DNA of 64,000 nucleotides from an uncultured Lachnospiraceae bacterium (GTDB taxonomy: Bacteria; Bacillota; Clostridia; Lachnospirales; Lachnospiraceae). Shown here piece by piece: positions 9,272 through 18,598 of this stretch. The translations under genes were made by a program, and so were the position numbers. Where the stretch lies: contig CALWOX010000002.1 in NCBI GenBank assembly GCA_944383265.1, positions 1 to 64,000 of the forward strand, in the 5' to 3' direction. Each line of letters begins with the position of its first letter. The stretch's first letter is position 1. Below the pieces are notes generated by a model. The model saw only the letters and a program-made list of their open reading frames with translations. It had not been told where the DNA came from and did not search any database.

Positions 9272-9992
9272 TATCGGAAAAAAGAGAAAGGTAAATCAGG
9301 ACTATATTTTCGAAACTACAGAAAAGATCGGAGGCTTCCCCAACCTTTTCATGTTGGCCGATGGTATGGGTGGCCACAAGGCGGGAGACTTCGCCTCTAA
9401 GTATCTTGTTGAAAATATGGTGAGTTTCATAGAACAGACAAAGGATGTTGAGATAGTGAAGGCACTGAATAATGCTATAACTGTTTCAAACACTATGATA
9501 TACAAAAAATCAAGGGAGGTCGCAGGGCTCTCGGGAATGGGATCGACCCTTGTAGCTGCTGTTATCTCCGACGGAATACTCTATGTGGCAAATGTGGGTG
9601 ACAGCAGACTTTACCTTATAAGAGACGGAATAACTCAGGTCACAAGGGATCATTCCTATGTGGAGGAGATGGTAAAGAGTGGTCGGATGAAGAGAGGCTC
9701 GGAGGATTATATGAGGCAGAAAAATATAATCACAAGAGCCGTAGGCATAGGCTCAAAGGTCGAGCCGGACTTTTTTGAGGTGGACCTTGAGGATAATGAC
9801 TACATACTCTTATGCTCGGACGGCCTGACAAACATGGTTGACGATGATAACATACTCACTGTGATATTGGGAAACGGCAGCCTCGGATACAAGTCTAATA
9901 CCCTTGTGAGAACGGCAAACGAAAATGGAGGAAATGACAATATAGCTGTCGTATTGATAAAATATCAGAAGGAGGGCGTAAAAAATGCTTAA
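9249..9992 (+). CDS. prpC: PP2C-family Ser/Thr phosphatase (PrpC/Stp)
   Basis: Mn/Mg-dependent phosphatase partner of the PASTA kinase next door. The metal-binding ADGMGGHKAGDFAS motif lies at about 37-50, GDSRLYLI near 117-124, and DGLTNMVDD near 192-200 with GGNDNIAVVL towards the C terminus; these are PP2C motifs in order. The 247-residue length is typical for bacterial Stp. An AGGAGGAG site inside the end of rlmN gives a good ribosome binding site for ATG 9249. It overlaps prkC by 8 bp, so phosphatase and kinase are made together. Confidence 0.95.
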   Translation: MQAYALTDIGKKRKVNQDYIFETTEKIGGFPNLFMLADGMGGHKAGDFASKYLVENMVSFIEQTKDVEIVKALNNAITVSNTMIYKKSREVAGLSGMGSTLVAAVISDGILYVANVGDSRLYLIRDGITQVTRDHSYVEEMVKSGRMKRGSEDYMRQKNIITRAVGIGSKVEPDFFEVDLEDNDYILLCSDGLTNMVDDDNILTVILGNGSLGYKSNTLVRTANENGGNDNIAVVLIKYQKEGVKNA

Positions 9993-12177
9993 GCCCGGAG
10001 ATATTTTACAGGACAGATATGTCATTGAGGACAAAATAGGGCAGGGAGGCATGTCCTATGTTTACAGAGCTCATGACAAAAAGCTCGGAAGAGTGGTTGC
10101 ATTAAAGGTCCTCAAGGAGGAATTTTGCTCTGATGAGGATTTCATAAAGAAATTTAAAAATGAGGCCATGTCTGCGGCAAGGCTTACCCACCCCAATATA
10201 GTAGCTGCTTACGATGTGATCGAGGAGGGCGAGCTGCATTGCATAGTCATGGAGCTCATTGAGGGTATAACACTCAAAAACTATATTGCCAGAAAGGGAA
10301 AGCTTTCAAACAGAGAGACCATAGGCATAGCCATACAGGCGGCTGAGGGAATAGAGGCAGCTCATAAAAACGGTATAATACACAGAGACATAAAGCCTCA
10401 GAACATAATAATATCAAAGGACGGCAAGGTTAAGGTTGCGGACTTCGGAATAGCGAAGGCTGTCACTTCCGAGACTGTAAATGCTGCGGTCATAGGCTCT
10501 GTACACTATATTTCTCCTGAGCAGGCAAGGAGCGGAATAGCAGATGCAAGATCGGATCTGTATTCTCTCGGAATAACGATGTATGAGATGATAACAGGCA
10601 GAGTTCCCTTTGAAGGAGAAAATACTGTATCTGTAATTATGTCACACCTCGAGGAACCCCTTGAAGCTCCGCAGAAATATAATAAGGACATATATCCCGC
10701 ACTTCAGGATATAATAATGAAGCTTACAAGGAAAAGGCCTTCGGAAAGATATGGCAGCGCTCAGGAGCTTATAAGAGACCTGAAGCAGGCCATAAGAGAG
10801 CCGGAGGGAGACTTTGTAAAGCTTGAGGCCGAAGATTCTCCCCTTGATGAGACGAGAACGATTTCGGGAGATGAGCTTCAGAGTATAAAGGAGCGCACAG
10901 GCCCTTCAGGAAGCGAGCAGGAACAGGAACAGTCGGAAAAAACTGCAGCCACAGTGACAGGATTCCAAAAACAGGGACAGCCAAAGCATGTAATAAAAAA
11001 TAACGCGGCACAAAGCGCGGGAGATATAAACAGGATATTAAAGCTCGGAGGAATCGGGGCGGTGGCTGTAGTTGCCGTGCTTTGTGTGATACTTATAACA
11101 AAAGGCTTCGGCATATTCAGCGCACCCGCCATAAGCACTGAAACGGCAGCGGAGACCGAGACCTCATCTTCAGAGGAAAATACTTCGGGAACTATCGAGG
11201 TGACCCTGACTCTTTCAGGAGAGGAGCTTATGCCCAACCTTGTGGGAAAATCGGAGGAGAGAGCGAGAGCCGAGCTTGCGGACATGGGAATATCCATGGA
11301 TTCCTCAGCTACCGATTTCAGCGACAGCTACAACGAAGGCATTATTATGTATCAGGATATAGCGGCAGATGAAGCTGTATCACCGGGAATGACAGTACAC
11401 GTTACGGTCTCAATGGGAACGGAGATAGAGTATACACTTAAGAACCTGCAGAGCTATACAGAGGCTCAGGCGAGAGAAGAGCTTGGGAAGCTCGGAGTGA
11501 GCGTTAATTCCACAAGAGGAAGATTTTCAGATACCGTACCCAAGGGAAATGTTATCGACTGGGAGGATGCCTCAGGCGGCACAGGAACAGAGATAGGTGA
11601 GGGCTCAAGTGTAAACCTTATAATCAGCAACGGCAAGGAAGCCGAGAATGTTTCGGTCCCCGCACTTACGAATATGACTGTGGAGCAGGCGCAAAATGCT
11701 CTTTCGGCGCAGGGACTTTCCCTCGGAGAGACTACATATGAGGAATCGGATACGGCTGAGGGACTTATTATAAACCAGAGTGTTCCCGCAAATCAGATAG
11801 TTGCCCGTGGAACAGCTGTAAGTATAGTTGTGAGCGGCGCTCCCGCATCGGCATCAGGCCATAAGAGTACCGAGACGGAGAATTATTACTATGCATCAAT
11901 AAACGAGGTGTGTAATGTGGGAACCTCGGCAGGCCCCGGAGTTGAATCTCAGAATCTTATAAGCGTTACGATAAGACTTGTACAGCAGGTCGACGGAAGG
12001 CTTAAATATACGACTCTTGTGGACGCCATGCCTGTTCCCGAGGGCTCACAGATCCCTATTTCCTTTACAAATATTCAGGGAGCGTGGGGAGTTGATACAG
12101 GAGAGATACAGGTAGTGGATGCTGCGGATAACGAGGTGCTTCAGAGCTATACCTTAAGCTTTGCGCCTCAGTCATAA
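9985..12177 (+). CDS. prkC: PASTA-domain Ser/Thr protein kinase PrkC/StkP type
   Basis: Membrane receptor kinase that senses cell-wall fragments and phosphorylates division, wall and translation proteins. The Hanks-type kinase domain covers about 10-270 with GQGGMSYVY, HRDIKPQN (from residue 133) and DFG (from 153). A juxtamembrane linker rich in Glu/Gln/Ser follows. One transmembrane helix at about 355-375 leads to three PASTA repeats between about 405 and 622. The last ~100 residues after the PASTA repeats are an extra extracellular domain that I do not recognise, preceded by a Ser-rich linker. Length 730 residues. GGAGGG precedes the ATG. Its neighbour rsgA is a typical partner in this conserved cluster. 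Confidence 0.95.
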   Translation: MLKPGDILQDRYVIEDKIGQGGMSYVYRAHDKKLGRVVALKVLKEEFCSDEDFIKKFKNEAMSAARLTHPNIVAAYDVIEEGELHCIVMELIEGITLKNYIARKGKLSNRETIGIAIQAAEGIEAAHKNGIIHRDIKPQNIIISKDGKVKVADFGIAKAVTSETVNAAVIGSVHYISPEQARSGIADARSDLYSLGITMYEMITGRVPFEGENTVSVIMSHLEEPLEAPQKYNKDIYPALQDIIMKLTRKRPSERYGSAQELIRDLKQAIREPEGDFVKLEAEDSPLDETRTISGDELQSIKERTGPSGSEQEQEQSEKTAATVTGFQKQGQPKHVIKNNAAQSAGDINRILKLGGIGAVAVVAVLCVILITKGFGIFSAPAISTETAAETETSSSEENTSGTIEVTLTLSGEELMPNLVGKSEERARAELADMGISMDSSATDFSDSYNEGIIMYQDIAADEAVSPGMTVHVTVSMGTEIEYTLKNLQSYTEAQAREELGKLGVSVNSTRGRFSDTVPKGNVIDWEDASGGTGTEIGEGSSVNLIISNGKEAENVSVPALTNMTVEQAQNALSAQGLSLGETTYEESDTAEGLIINQSVPANQIVARGTAVSIVVSGAPASASGHKSTETENYYYASINEVCNVGTSAGPGVESQNLISVTIRLVQQVDGRLKYTTLVDAMPVPEGSQIPISFTNIQGAWGVDTGEIQVVDAADNEVLQSYTLSFAPQS

Positions 12178-12200
12178 AAGCGGCTTCTGATGGAGAATAT

Positions 12201-13103
12201 ATGCTTGGAAAAATAATAAAGGGTATTGCCGGCTTTTACTATGTGCATACGCCTGAGGGGGTATATGAGTGTAAAGCCAAGGGCATATTCAGAAAGGACA
12301 ATGTAAAGCCTCTTCCCGGGGATGACGTTGAGATAAGCGTGCTTGACGAGGCGGAAAAGGAGGGGAATATAGACAGGCTCCTCAAGAGAAAAAATGAGAT
12401 AATCCGTCCGGCAGCCGCAAATATAGACGGAGCGTTGATAGTTTTTTCGGTGAAAGATCCCGAACCTAATCTCAATCTCTTGGACCGCTTTTTGGTGTAC
12501 ATGGGAATTCAGGATATCCCTGTGACCATTTTCTTTAACAAGACAGATCTGGATGACTGCGGAAGCTGTGACAGGATGAAGGAGATATATGAGAACGCGG
12601 GCTACAGAGTTATACAGGGCTCGACTCTTGAATGCGAAAATGCCGGGAATGAGTCTGGCACGGAAAGTAAGCTTTTGGAGGTCCTTTCCGGAAAGACGAC
12701 ACTTCTTGCGGGACCTTCGGGGGTAGGCAAATCCTCACTTACCAATCTTTTGCACAGGGAATCCGTGATGGAGGTAGGCAGGATAAGCGAAAAGATAAAG
12801 CGCGGAAAGCATACCACAAGACATACAGAGCTTTTCACACTCTTTGAAGGAACATATATACTTGACACTCCGGGCTTTACTTCTCTTTATGTCACAGGGA
12901 TAGAGGCCTGTGAGCTCAGGCTGTACTTTCCGGAGTTTTCGGAGTATGAGAAGGAATGTAAGTATTCGGGATGCGTGCATGTGGGGGAGAAGGAAGAAGT
13001 TTGCGCCGTAAAAAGAGCTGTAAAAGCCGGGCACATCCCTCGGGAGCGATACGAGAATTATCTTCAGATATATGAAGAGATAAAGAGCGGAAAAAGATGG
13101 TAG
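12201..13103 (+). CDS. rsgA: Ribosome small-subunit-dependent GTPase A
   Basis: Circularly permuted GTPase assisting late 30S maturation. The OB-fold occupies about 1-70, the NKTD motif (FNKTDL) precedes the P-loop GPSGVGKSS at about 171-179, and the G3 motif is DTPGF, which together show the permuted order. A C-terminal zinc site uses CKYSGC-VH and a following Cys. Length 300 residues. The ATG at 12201 is preceded by a GATGGAGAATAT ribosome-binding stretch. It lies 23 bp after prkC. Confidence 0.95.
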   Translation: MLGKIIKGIAGFYYVHTPEGVYECKAKGIFRKDNVKPLPGDDVEISVLDEAEKEGNIDRLLKRKNEIIRPAAANIDGALIVFSVKDPEPNLNLLDRFLVYMGIQDIPVTIFFNKTDLDDCGSCDRMKEIYENAGYRVIQGSTLECENAGNESGTESKLLEVLSGKTTLLAGPSGVGKSSLTNLLHRESVMEVGRISEKIKRGKHTTRHTELFTLFEGTYILDTPGFTSLYVTGIEACELRLYFPEFSEYEKECKYSGCVHVGEKEEVCAVKRAVKAGHIPRERYENYLQIYEEIKSGKRW

Positions 13104-13199
13104 GAAAGCTCTTAAGAAGATGATGAGTAATTAAGCAAAATAAGTAAGGAAATGACTGATAAGCGCTTTTTTGAATAAAATAAATATAGGAGGCACATT

Positions 13200-13868
13200 A
13201 TGGGAATTATCTTATCTCCCTCAATACTTTCTGCTGATTTCAGCAAACTCGGAGAGGAGGTCAAAGCCTGCGACAGAGCGGGAGCGGAGTATATACATAT
13301 TGATGTGATGGACGGAAGCTTTGTGCCAAACATTACCTTCGGAGCTCCTGTGGTAAAGAGCATAAGAAAATGTACAGATAAAGTATTTGATGTTCATCTC
13401 ATGGTAGACGAGCCCATAAGGTTCATAAACGATTTCAAGGAGGCTGGAGCCGATATAATAACAGTACATGCTGAGGCCTGCAAGCACCTTGACAGGACAG
13501 TAAGTGCCATAAAGGAAGCGGGACTTAAGGCGGGAGTTGCCCTTAACCCTGCAACACCTGTTTGGATGCTTGACAATATTATTGAAAAGCTTGATATGGT
13601 ACTTCTTATGACAGTGAATCCCGGCTTCGGAGGACAGCAGTTCATAGACTATACCCTTGACAAGATATCGGAGCTTAAGGATGCCATAGACGAGTCCGGA
13701 CTTTTCGTGGACATAGAGGTGGACGGAGGCGTAAACAGGGAAAATATCCCTGACATTTTAGATGCGGGGGCCAACATAATTGTGGCCGGTTCTTCAGTAT
13801 TTTCCGGGGATATCGAAGGAAATATTAAACATTTTTTACAAGTGTTCTCAGAGTATTGTAACGAGTAA
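13200..13868 (+). CDS. rpe: Ribulose-phosphate 3-epimerase
   Basis: Interconverts ribulose-5-P and xylulose-5-P in the pentose phosphate pathway. The TIM-barrel signatures are present in order: LSADFSKLGEE, IDVMDGSFVPNITFG, DVHLMV, MTVNPGFGGQ and VDGGVN, followed by an AGSSVF phosphate-binding loop. Length 222 residues is typical. AGGAGG precedes the ATG. It is the last gene of the def-to-rpe conserved run. Confidence 0.96.
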   Translation: MGIILSPSILSADFSKLGEEVKACDRAGAEYIHIDVMDGSFVPNITFGAPVVKSIRKCTDKVFDVHLMVDEPIRFINDFKEAGADIITVHAEACKHLDRTVSAIKEAGLKAGVALNPATPVWMLDNIIEKLDMVLLMTVNPGFGGQQFIDYTLDKISELKDAIDESGLFVDIEVDGGVNRENIPDILDAGANIIVAGSSVFSGDIEGNIKHFLQVFSEYCNE

Positions 13869-13919
13869 AAGCATTCATATATAATCCCCACAGAATCAAT
13901 TTTCAAGGGGGATCACATT

Positions 13920-14516
13920 ATGAGGATCAACGACAAAGTTTACAGAACGGCTCTTACAGGACTGATAGCGGCACTTTCTTATGTTGTATTTACTTTTCTG
14001 CAGATAAAGATACCGCTCGGAGCGGGAGACGCCGTAAGCATACATTTCGGAAACGCTGTCTGCGTTATAGGCGCACTTATAGGAGGAGGACTTGTGGGAG
14101 GTCTCGGAGGCGCTATAGGTATGAGCATAGGAGATCTTTTGGATCCTGTCTATATCATTTATGCTCCGAAGACCTTTATATTAAAGCTTTTGATAGGACT
14201 TATAACAGGCTTTGCAGCCCACAGACTTGGAAAGATATGTTACAGTGACAATAAAGCGCATATTACAAAATGGGTGTTTATCGCAGCCTTTGCGGGATTA
14301 CTTTTTAATGCGGTGGCGGATCCCGTTTTGGGCTATTACTACAAAATACTTATACTGGGAAAGCCTGCCGCGGATCTGATGATCGCATGGAATGCGGGAA
14401 TCAGCCTTTTCAATTCCGTGACAAACTCGATAGTTTCCGGTATTATATACTTAGCTTTAAGGCCTGCCCTTATAAAGTCAGGATTATTCTTGAGAGTAGG
14501 CAAAAGCCGTACCTGA
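13920..14516 (+). CDS. ECF-type substrate-binding membrane protein (S component), probable pyridoxine-family vitamer
   Basis: Very hydrophobic 198-residue protein with about six predicted helices. Helix 1 carries a short-residue-rich AALSYVVFTFLQIKIP segment, and the glycine-rich second region is typical of group II ECF S components that share a common T/A energising module. The gene sits 44 bp upstream of a pyridoxamine kinase gene. Known PdxU-type S components are commonly next to pyridoxine kinases, so B6 vitamer uptake is the most economical guess. The substrate is inferred from context and not from a residue motif. Ribosome binding site AAGGGGGATC. Confidence 0.75.
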   Translation: MRINDKVYRTALTGLIAALSYVVFTFLQIKIPLGAGDAVSIHFGNAVCVIGALIGGGLVGGLGGAIGMSIGDLLDPVYIIYAPKTFILKLLIGLITGFAAHRLGKICYSDNKAHITKWVFIAAFAGLLFNAVADPVLGYYYKILILGKPAADLMIAWNAGISLFNSVTNSIVSGIIYLALRPALIKSGLFLRVGKSRT

Positions 14517-14560
14517 TGACATAATTTTTTATAAGCATTTATAAGCATAGGAAAAACGAC

Positions 14561-15433
14561 ATGACGACAAAACCAAAAAAACTTGCAGTGATCAACGATC
14601 TATCAGGATACGGAAGGTGTGCCCTTTCCGTATCCATTCCTGTTATCTCGGCTCTGGGAGTCCAGGCCTGTCCTATCCCCACAGCCATCCTTTCAAACCA
14701 CACAGGCTTTCCGAGCGAATACAAATATGACTTTACAGATCATATGAAGCCCTATATTGAAGCTTGGGAGCAGTTAAAAATATCCTTTGACGGGATCATG
14801 ACAGGATATATGAACTATGATGAGCAGGTAAAAATAACCGCGGAATTTATAGAAAAATTCAAAAGGCCCTCAACTCTGGTCCTGGTGGACCCGGCTATGG
14901 CCGACCATGGAAGACTTTACAGGGGCTTTACCCCCGAGTATGCCGGGTACATAAGAGAAAGACTTATAAGACAAGCTACCATAATAAAGCCGAATCTCAC
15001 GGAGGCCTGCATACTTACTGACGTTGACTACGATTCTGTCATGGAACTTATGAAGGAGCATACCATGAGAAAACTCAAGGCAAGGCTCATGTACATGGTT
15101 GAAAAGCTCAGAAGCTACGGTCCTCAGAAAATAGTTATTACAGGTATAGAGAGAAACGGAAGGATAATAAATGTTATAGCCGACGGTGGAGACATCAGCT
15201 TCTTGAACACAAAAAAGGCCGGGGAGAACAGACCGGGAACCGGAGATATATTCTGTTCCATACTCGGTGCTTCGGTGATGCAGGGAATGAGCCTTGAGCG
15301 CTCCGTAAAGAAAGCATCGGAGTTCGTATCCCGCTGCATAGCTATATCCGAGGAGGCAAAGATACCTGTAAACGAGGGTGTAATATTTGAGAAAATACTT
15401 GATAAGTTGGCCTGTACGTCTTATAGTAATTAG
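14561..15433 (+). CDS. Pyridoxamine/pyridoxine kinase
   Basis: PfkB/ribokinase-fold kinase phosphorylating B6 vitamers. The N-terminus VINDLSGYGRCALSV is the PdxK/PdxY-like substrate region and the Gly-rich PGTGD near residue 225-230 is the ribokinase-family catalytic motif (Asp as base). Length 290 residues is usual. The ribosome binding site is weak (AGGAAAAA). The pairing with the upstream ECF S gene suggests uptake followed by metabolic trapping by phosphorylation. Confidence 0.87.
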   Translation: MTTKPKKLAVINDLSGYGRCALSVSIPVISALGVQACPIPTAILSNHTGFPSEYKYDFTDHMKPYIEAWEQLKISFDGIMTGYMNYDEQVKITAEFIEKFKRPSTLVLVDPAMADHGRLYRGFTPEYAGYIRERLIRQATIIKPNLTEACILTDVDYDSVMELMKEHTMRKLKARLMYMVEKLRSYGPQKIVITGIERNGRIINVIADGGDISFLNTKKAGENRPGTGDIFCSILGASVMQGMSLERSVKKASEFVSRCIAISEEAKIPVNEGVIFEKILDKLACTSYSN

Positions 15434-15475
15434 TAATTGCTGTAAAAACAAAATATAGTATTTCAGGAGAATATC

Positions 15476-16792
15476 ATGTTAGACATTAAGTTTGTCCGCG
15501 AGAATCCCGAAGCGGTAAAGGAGAACATCAAAAAGAAATTTCAGGATGCGAAGCTTCCTCTTGTAGACGAGTGCATAGCTATCGATGCCGAGCTCAGAAA
15601 GGTTCAGCAGGAGGCTGACGAGCTCAGAGCAAAGAGAAACAAGATCTCAAAAGAGATCGGAGCTCTCATGGCTCAGAAAAGATTTGAGGAGGCCGAGGTT
15701 GCAAAGGCCGAGGTTGCAAAGGACGGAGACCTTCTTACAGAGCTCTCCGCAAAGCAGAACGAGCTTTCGGAAAAGCTCAATGAAAAAATGATGGTCATTC
15801 CTCAGATGATAGATCCTTCGGTTCCTATTGGAAAGGATGATTCCGAGAATGTGGAACTTCAGAAATTCGGAGAGCCTGCAGTACCTGATTTTGAGGTTCC
15901 TTATCATACAGATATTATGGAGTCCTTTGACGGAATAGATATGGATGCCGCAGGCAGAGTTGCAGGAAACGGCTTCTATTACCTTATGGGAGACATTGCA
16001 AGACTGCATGAGGCTGTCATCGCCTATGCGAGAGACTTTATGATTGACAGAGGCTTTACATACTGCATACCTCCTTACATGATCCGTTCAAAGGTCGTGA
16101 CAGGCGTAATGTCATTTGCCGAGATGGATGCCATGATGTACAAGATCGAGGGAGAGGATCTCTACCTTATAGGTACATCGGAGCACTCCATGATAGGAAA
16201 GTTTATAGATCAGACTATCGAGGAGGAGAAGCTTCCCATAACCATGACCTCATATTCACCCTGCTTCAGAAAGGAGAAGGGAGCCCATGGAATAGAGGAG
16301 AGGGGCGTTTACAGAATACACCAGTTTGAAAAGCAGGAGATGATAGTTGTCTGTGAGCCCGAGGATTCCATGAAGTGGTATGAGGTGCTTTGGAAAAACA
16401 CAGTTGACTTCTTCAGAACTCTGGATATCCCCGTAAGACAGCTTGAGTGCTGCTCCGGAGATCTTGCGGATCTTAAGGTGAAGTCTTGTGATGTGGAGGC
16501 ATGGTCTCCCAGACAGAAAAAGTACTTTGAGGTAGGTTCCTGCTCAAATCTCGGAGATGCTCAGGCAAGAAGGCTTAAGATAAGGATAAAGTCCAAGGAG
16601 AAGGGAAATCACCTTGCACATACTCTTAATAATACCTGCGTGGCTCCGCCTCGTATGCTTATCGCTTTCCTTGAGAACAACCTTCAGGCTGACGGTTCGG
16701 TAAAGATACCTGAGGTGCTTCGCCCTTACATGGGAGGAAAGGAAGTACTTATTCCCAAGTACAATTCGATCACAGCAAAAAGCAACAAATAA
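15476..16792 (+). CDS. serS: Seryl-tRNA synthetase
   Basis: Class II synthetase charging tRNA-Ser. The N-terminal antiparallel coiled-coil arm (about 25-110, rich in Glu/Lys/Ala) binds the long variable arm of tRNA-Ser. It contains a short direct repeat, AEVAKAEVAK, near 75-84. Motif 2 includes the FRKEKGAHGIEERGVYRIHQF segment and motif 3 the NTCVAPPRMLIAFLEN segment. Length 438 residues is slightly longer than average. The ribosome binding site CAGGAGAATATC is strong. A terminator follows immediately. Confidence 0.97.
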   Translation: MLDIKFVRENPEAVKENIKKKFQDAKLPLVDECIAIDAELRKVQQEADELRAKRNKISKEIGALMAQKRFEEAEVAKAEVAKDGDLLTELSAKQNELSEKLNEKMMVIPQMIDPSVPIGKDDSENVELQKFGEPAVPDFEVPYHTDIMESFDGIDMDAAGRVAGNGFYYLMGDIARLHEAVIAYARDFMIDRGFTYCIPPYMIRSKVVTGVMSFAEMDAMMYKIEGEDLYLIGTSEHSMIGKFIDQTIEEEKLPITMTSYSPCFRKEKGAHGIEERGVYRIHQFEKQEMIVVCEPEDSMKWYEVLWKNTVDFFRTLDIPVRQLECCSGDLADLKVKSCDVEAWSPRQKKYFEVGSCSNLGDAQARRLKIRIKSKEKGNHLAHTLNNTCVAPPRMLIAFLENNLQADGSVKIPEVLRPYMGGKEVLIPKYNSITAKSNK

Positions 16793-16819
16793 TTAAAAAC
16801 AAGTAAAAAAATACTGCAG

Positions 16820-16857
16820 CCGCTTTCGGAGCTTAAGCCTTCCGGGAGCGGTTTTTT
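16820..16857 (+). terminator. Terminator after serS
   Basis: Interrupted stem CCGCTTTCGGA with TCCGGGAGCGG, followed by TTTTTT. Confidence 0.85.
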
Positions 16858-16904
16858 CGCTTAAGCTCTTTGAAAGAAAAAAGTAACAAAAGAAAAAGCC
16901 ATGT

Positions 16905-16914
16905 ATGGTATAAT
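16905..16914 (+). promoter_or_regulatory. Extended -10 promoter element, upstream copy
   Basis: TGG directly before TATAAT at 16909-16914 forms an extended -10. No good -35 is present at the usual spacing. The same ATGGTATAAT decamer recurs 93 bp downstream at 16998-17007, giving two candidate start sites for the exported-protein/ABC operon. Confidence 0.45.
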
Positions 16915-16997
16915 TTTTAAAACCGAATCAATATAAAGAATATTGACGCGGCAAAATTGCTTTTAAGGTTAATTTAAGCCCGGAAAAAATATTAAGT

Positions 16998-17007
16998 ATG
17001 GTATAAT
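16998..17007 (+). promoter_or_regulatory. Extended -10 promoter element, downstream copy
   Basis: TGG plus TATAAT at 17002-17007 lies 42 bp before the first ATG of the operon. It has no clear -35, as expected for extended -10 promoters. It is the second occurrence of the same decamer in this leader. Confidence 0.5.
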
Positions 17008-17048
17008 GGCTTCAAATTTCACTTTTGAGGCCTGTTGAGGCGATAAAT

Positions 17049-17804
17049 ATGACATTTAAGAACAGCTTTAAGATTTTTATTATATCGGCTTTGGTAATGA
17101 CTGAGACTTTTTCAGGTGTGCTTTTTAAGACCTTGTCTGCCTATGCCGACTGTACAACACAGTCCGATGCGGACAGGGACTTTGACTTCGGTGAGGTATC
17201 GGGCTCTGTATTTACCAATACTTGGACCAACATGAGCATTGACATCCCACACGGGTTTACCACACAGACAGGAAAGGACCTTTATGAGGCCATATACTAT
17301 GAGCCTGAGGATGCGGTATTTGACGGACTTCAGGCTACGGATCTTCTTATGGTATGCCCTGAATACATGGATGCATATATGGGTGACAGAGTGCATGAGC
17401 TTGAGGACAGCCTTATCTTCACGCTTTTATATATGCCCGATACAAAAAGTGACGGTACGAAGATCGACGACAGCCTTACAGGTCCTGCACTTGCCATGGC
17501 TGCGGTCGGGGCAAAGGGGTATGAAGCCTATGTGGAGCAGGGAACAAAGGTAATAGGAGGCTACAGCTATAATTCCTATACTTTTGACCTCGGCAATTCG
17601 GCAAAGGCTAAATACAGGGCCGAAAATCCCGGGAAGGATTCTCCGCTTTTTGAGGAGGATATAAGGGTAAAGGCTGAGGTGGATATACGCAGTGCCTCGG
17701 GGATAAAGATCATACTTTTGACTCTTACGACCGGAGAATATTACGGCAAGGAAAGCTTAATTACAGGCGGCATAAGGAATATAAGGGGAACCTATAATGG
17801 ATAA
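17049..17804 (+). CDS. Exported protein of unknown function, first gene of a MacB-like ABC operon
   Basis: 251-residue protein with a signal peptide: basic NSFKIF, a hydrophobic stretch IISALVMTETFSGVLF and a probable AYA cleavage site near residue 34. There is no lipobox Cys, so it is secreted or held by other means. The mature part is acidic and has no motif I recognise. ATG 17049 is favoured over the upstream TTG at 17025 because it is the first codon compatible with a compact signal peptide and is preceded by GAGGCG. It overlaps the ABC ATPase gene by 8 bp, so the two are translationally coupled and the protein probably works with that transporter. Confidence 0.75.
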   Translation: MTFKNSFKIFIISALVMTETFSGVLFKTLSAYADCTTQSDADRDFDFGEVSGSVFTNTWTNMSIDIPHGFTTQTGKDLYEAIYYEPEDAVFDGLQATDLLMVCPEYMDAYMGDRVHELEDSLIFTLLYMPDTKSDGTKIDDSLTGPALAMAAVGAKGYEAYVEQGTKVIGGYSYNSYTFDLGNSAKAKYRAENPGKDSPLFEEDIRVKAEVDIRSASGIKIILLTLTTGEYYGKESLITGGIRNIRGTYNG

Positions 17805-18585
17805 AAAACCTGTAATAAAGGTCAGAGGCCTTTATAAGATATACAGAGTCGGAACAAATAAGGTCTATGCTCTTAACGGAGTCAGCTTTGACATATATAA
17901 GGGAGAATTTGTGGCTATAGTGGGCACCTCAGGCTCAGGAAAGTCAACCCTTTTAAATATGCTGGCGGGTCTCGAACCACCCACAAAGGGTGAGATAAGC
18001 ATAGGCGGGAAGCGTGTTGACAAGATGAATGAAAGGCAGCTTGTCAGCTTCAGACGGGATAATGTTGGCTTTATATTTCAGTCATACAATCTTTTGAATA
18101 CGATGAACGGGATAGAAAATGTGGCAATGCCCCTTATGTTTAAGGGAGTATCAAAGTCTGTGCGGGAGAAAAAGGCTGAAAAATATTTAAAGCTTATGGG
18201 TGTCGCGGATCAGGCAAAGCATATGCCGAACCAAATGTCGGGAGGTCAGCAGCAGAGGATAGGAATAGCCAGAGCAATGGTAGTGGATCCGAAGATAATA
18301 TTTGCCGATGAGCCTACAGGAAACCTTGATTCAAAGACTACCATGGACGTGCTTTCTCTCATGCAGAAGGTCGTCAGAGAGCAGGGAAAGACTCTTGTAA
18401 TGGTAACGCATGATAATACTATTGCCGGCTATGCGGATAAGAGAATAAGGATAGTGGACGGGAAAATAGTAAGTATAGAATACAGCGAGAGAGGCACAGA
18501 GATAGAAGGCGAGGAAACTGAAAAAGAAGAGATAAGCATAAGCCTTGGAGGGAATCCTGGCGAAAATTCACCTGAAAAAAATTGA
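17797..18585 (+). CDS. ABC transporter ATP-binding protein, MacB/LolD type
   Basis: ATPase of the MacB/LolD/FtsE clade, which powers mechanotransmission or efflux without transporting through its own membrane domain. Walker A is GTSGSGKS (43-50), the Q-loop is FIFQSYNLL, the signature is MSGGQQQR and Walker B is IIFADEPTGNLDS, where the GNLDS ending is typical of the clade. A 40-residue Glu-rich tail follows the ATPase core. It lies between two exported proteins and upstream of the matching FtsX-like permease at 20655. Confidence 0.93.
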   Translation: MDKKPVIKVRGLYKIYRVGTNKVYALNGVSFDIYKGEFVAIVGTSGSGKSTLLNMLAGLEPPTKGEISIGGKRVDKMNERQLVSFRRDNVGFIFQSYNLLNTMNGIENVAMPLMFKGVSKSVREKKAEKYLKLMGVADQAKHMPNQMSGGQQQRIGIARAMVVDPKIIFADEPTGNLDSKTTMDVLSLMQKVVREQGKTLVMVTHDNTIAGYADKRIRIVDGKIVSIEYSERGTEIEGEETEKEEISISLGGNPGENSPEKN

Positions 18586-18598
18586 TCGGAGTTAAATC

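Noticed and set aside
17239-17553. 104-residue plus-strand frame inside the exported protein gene
   Set aside because: It is an out-of-frame shadow with no ribosome binding site; the overlapping frame has the signal peptide and operon coupling.
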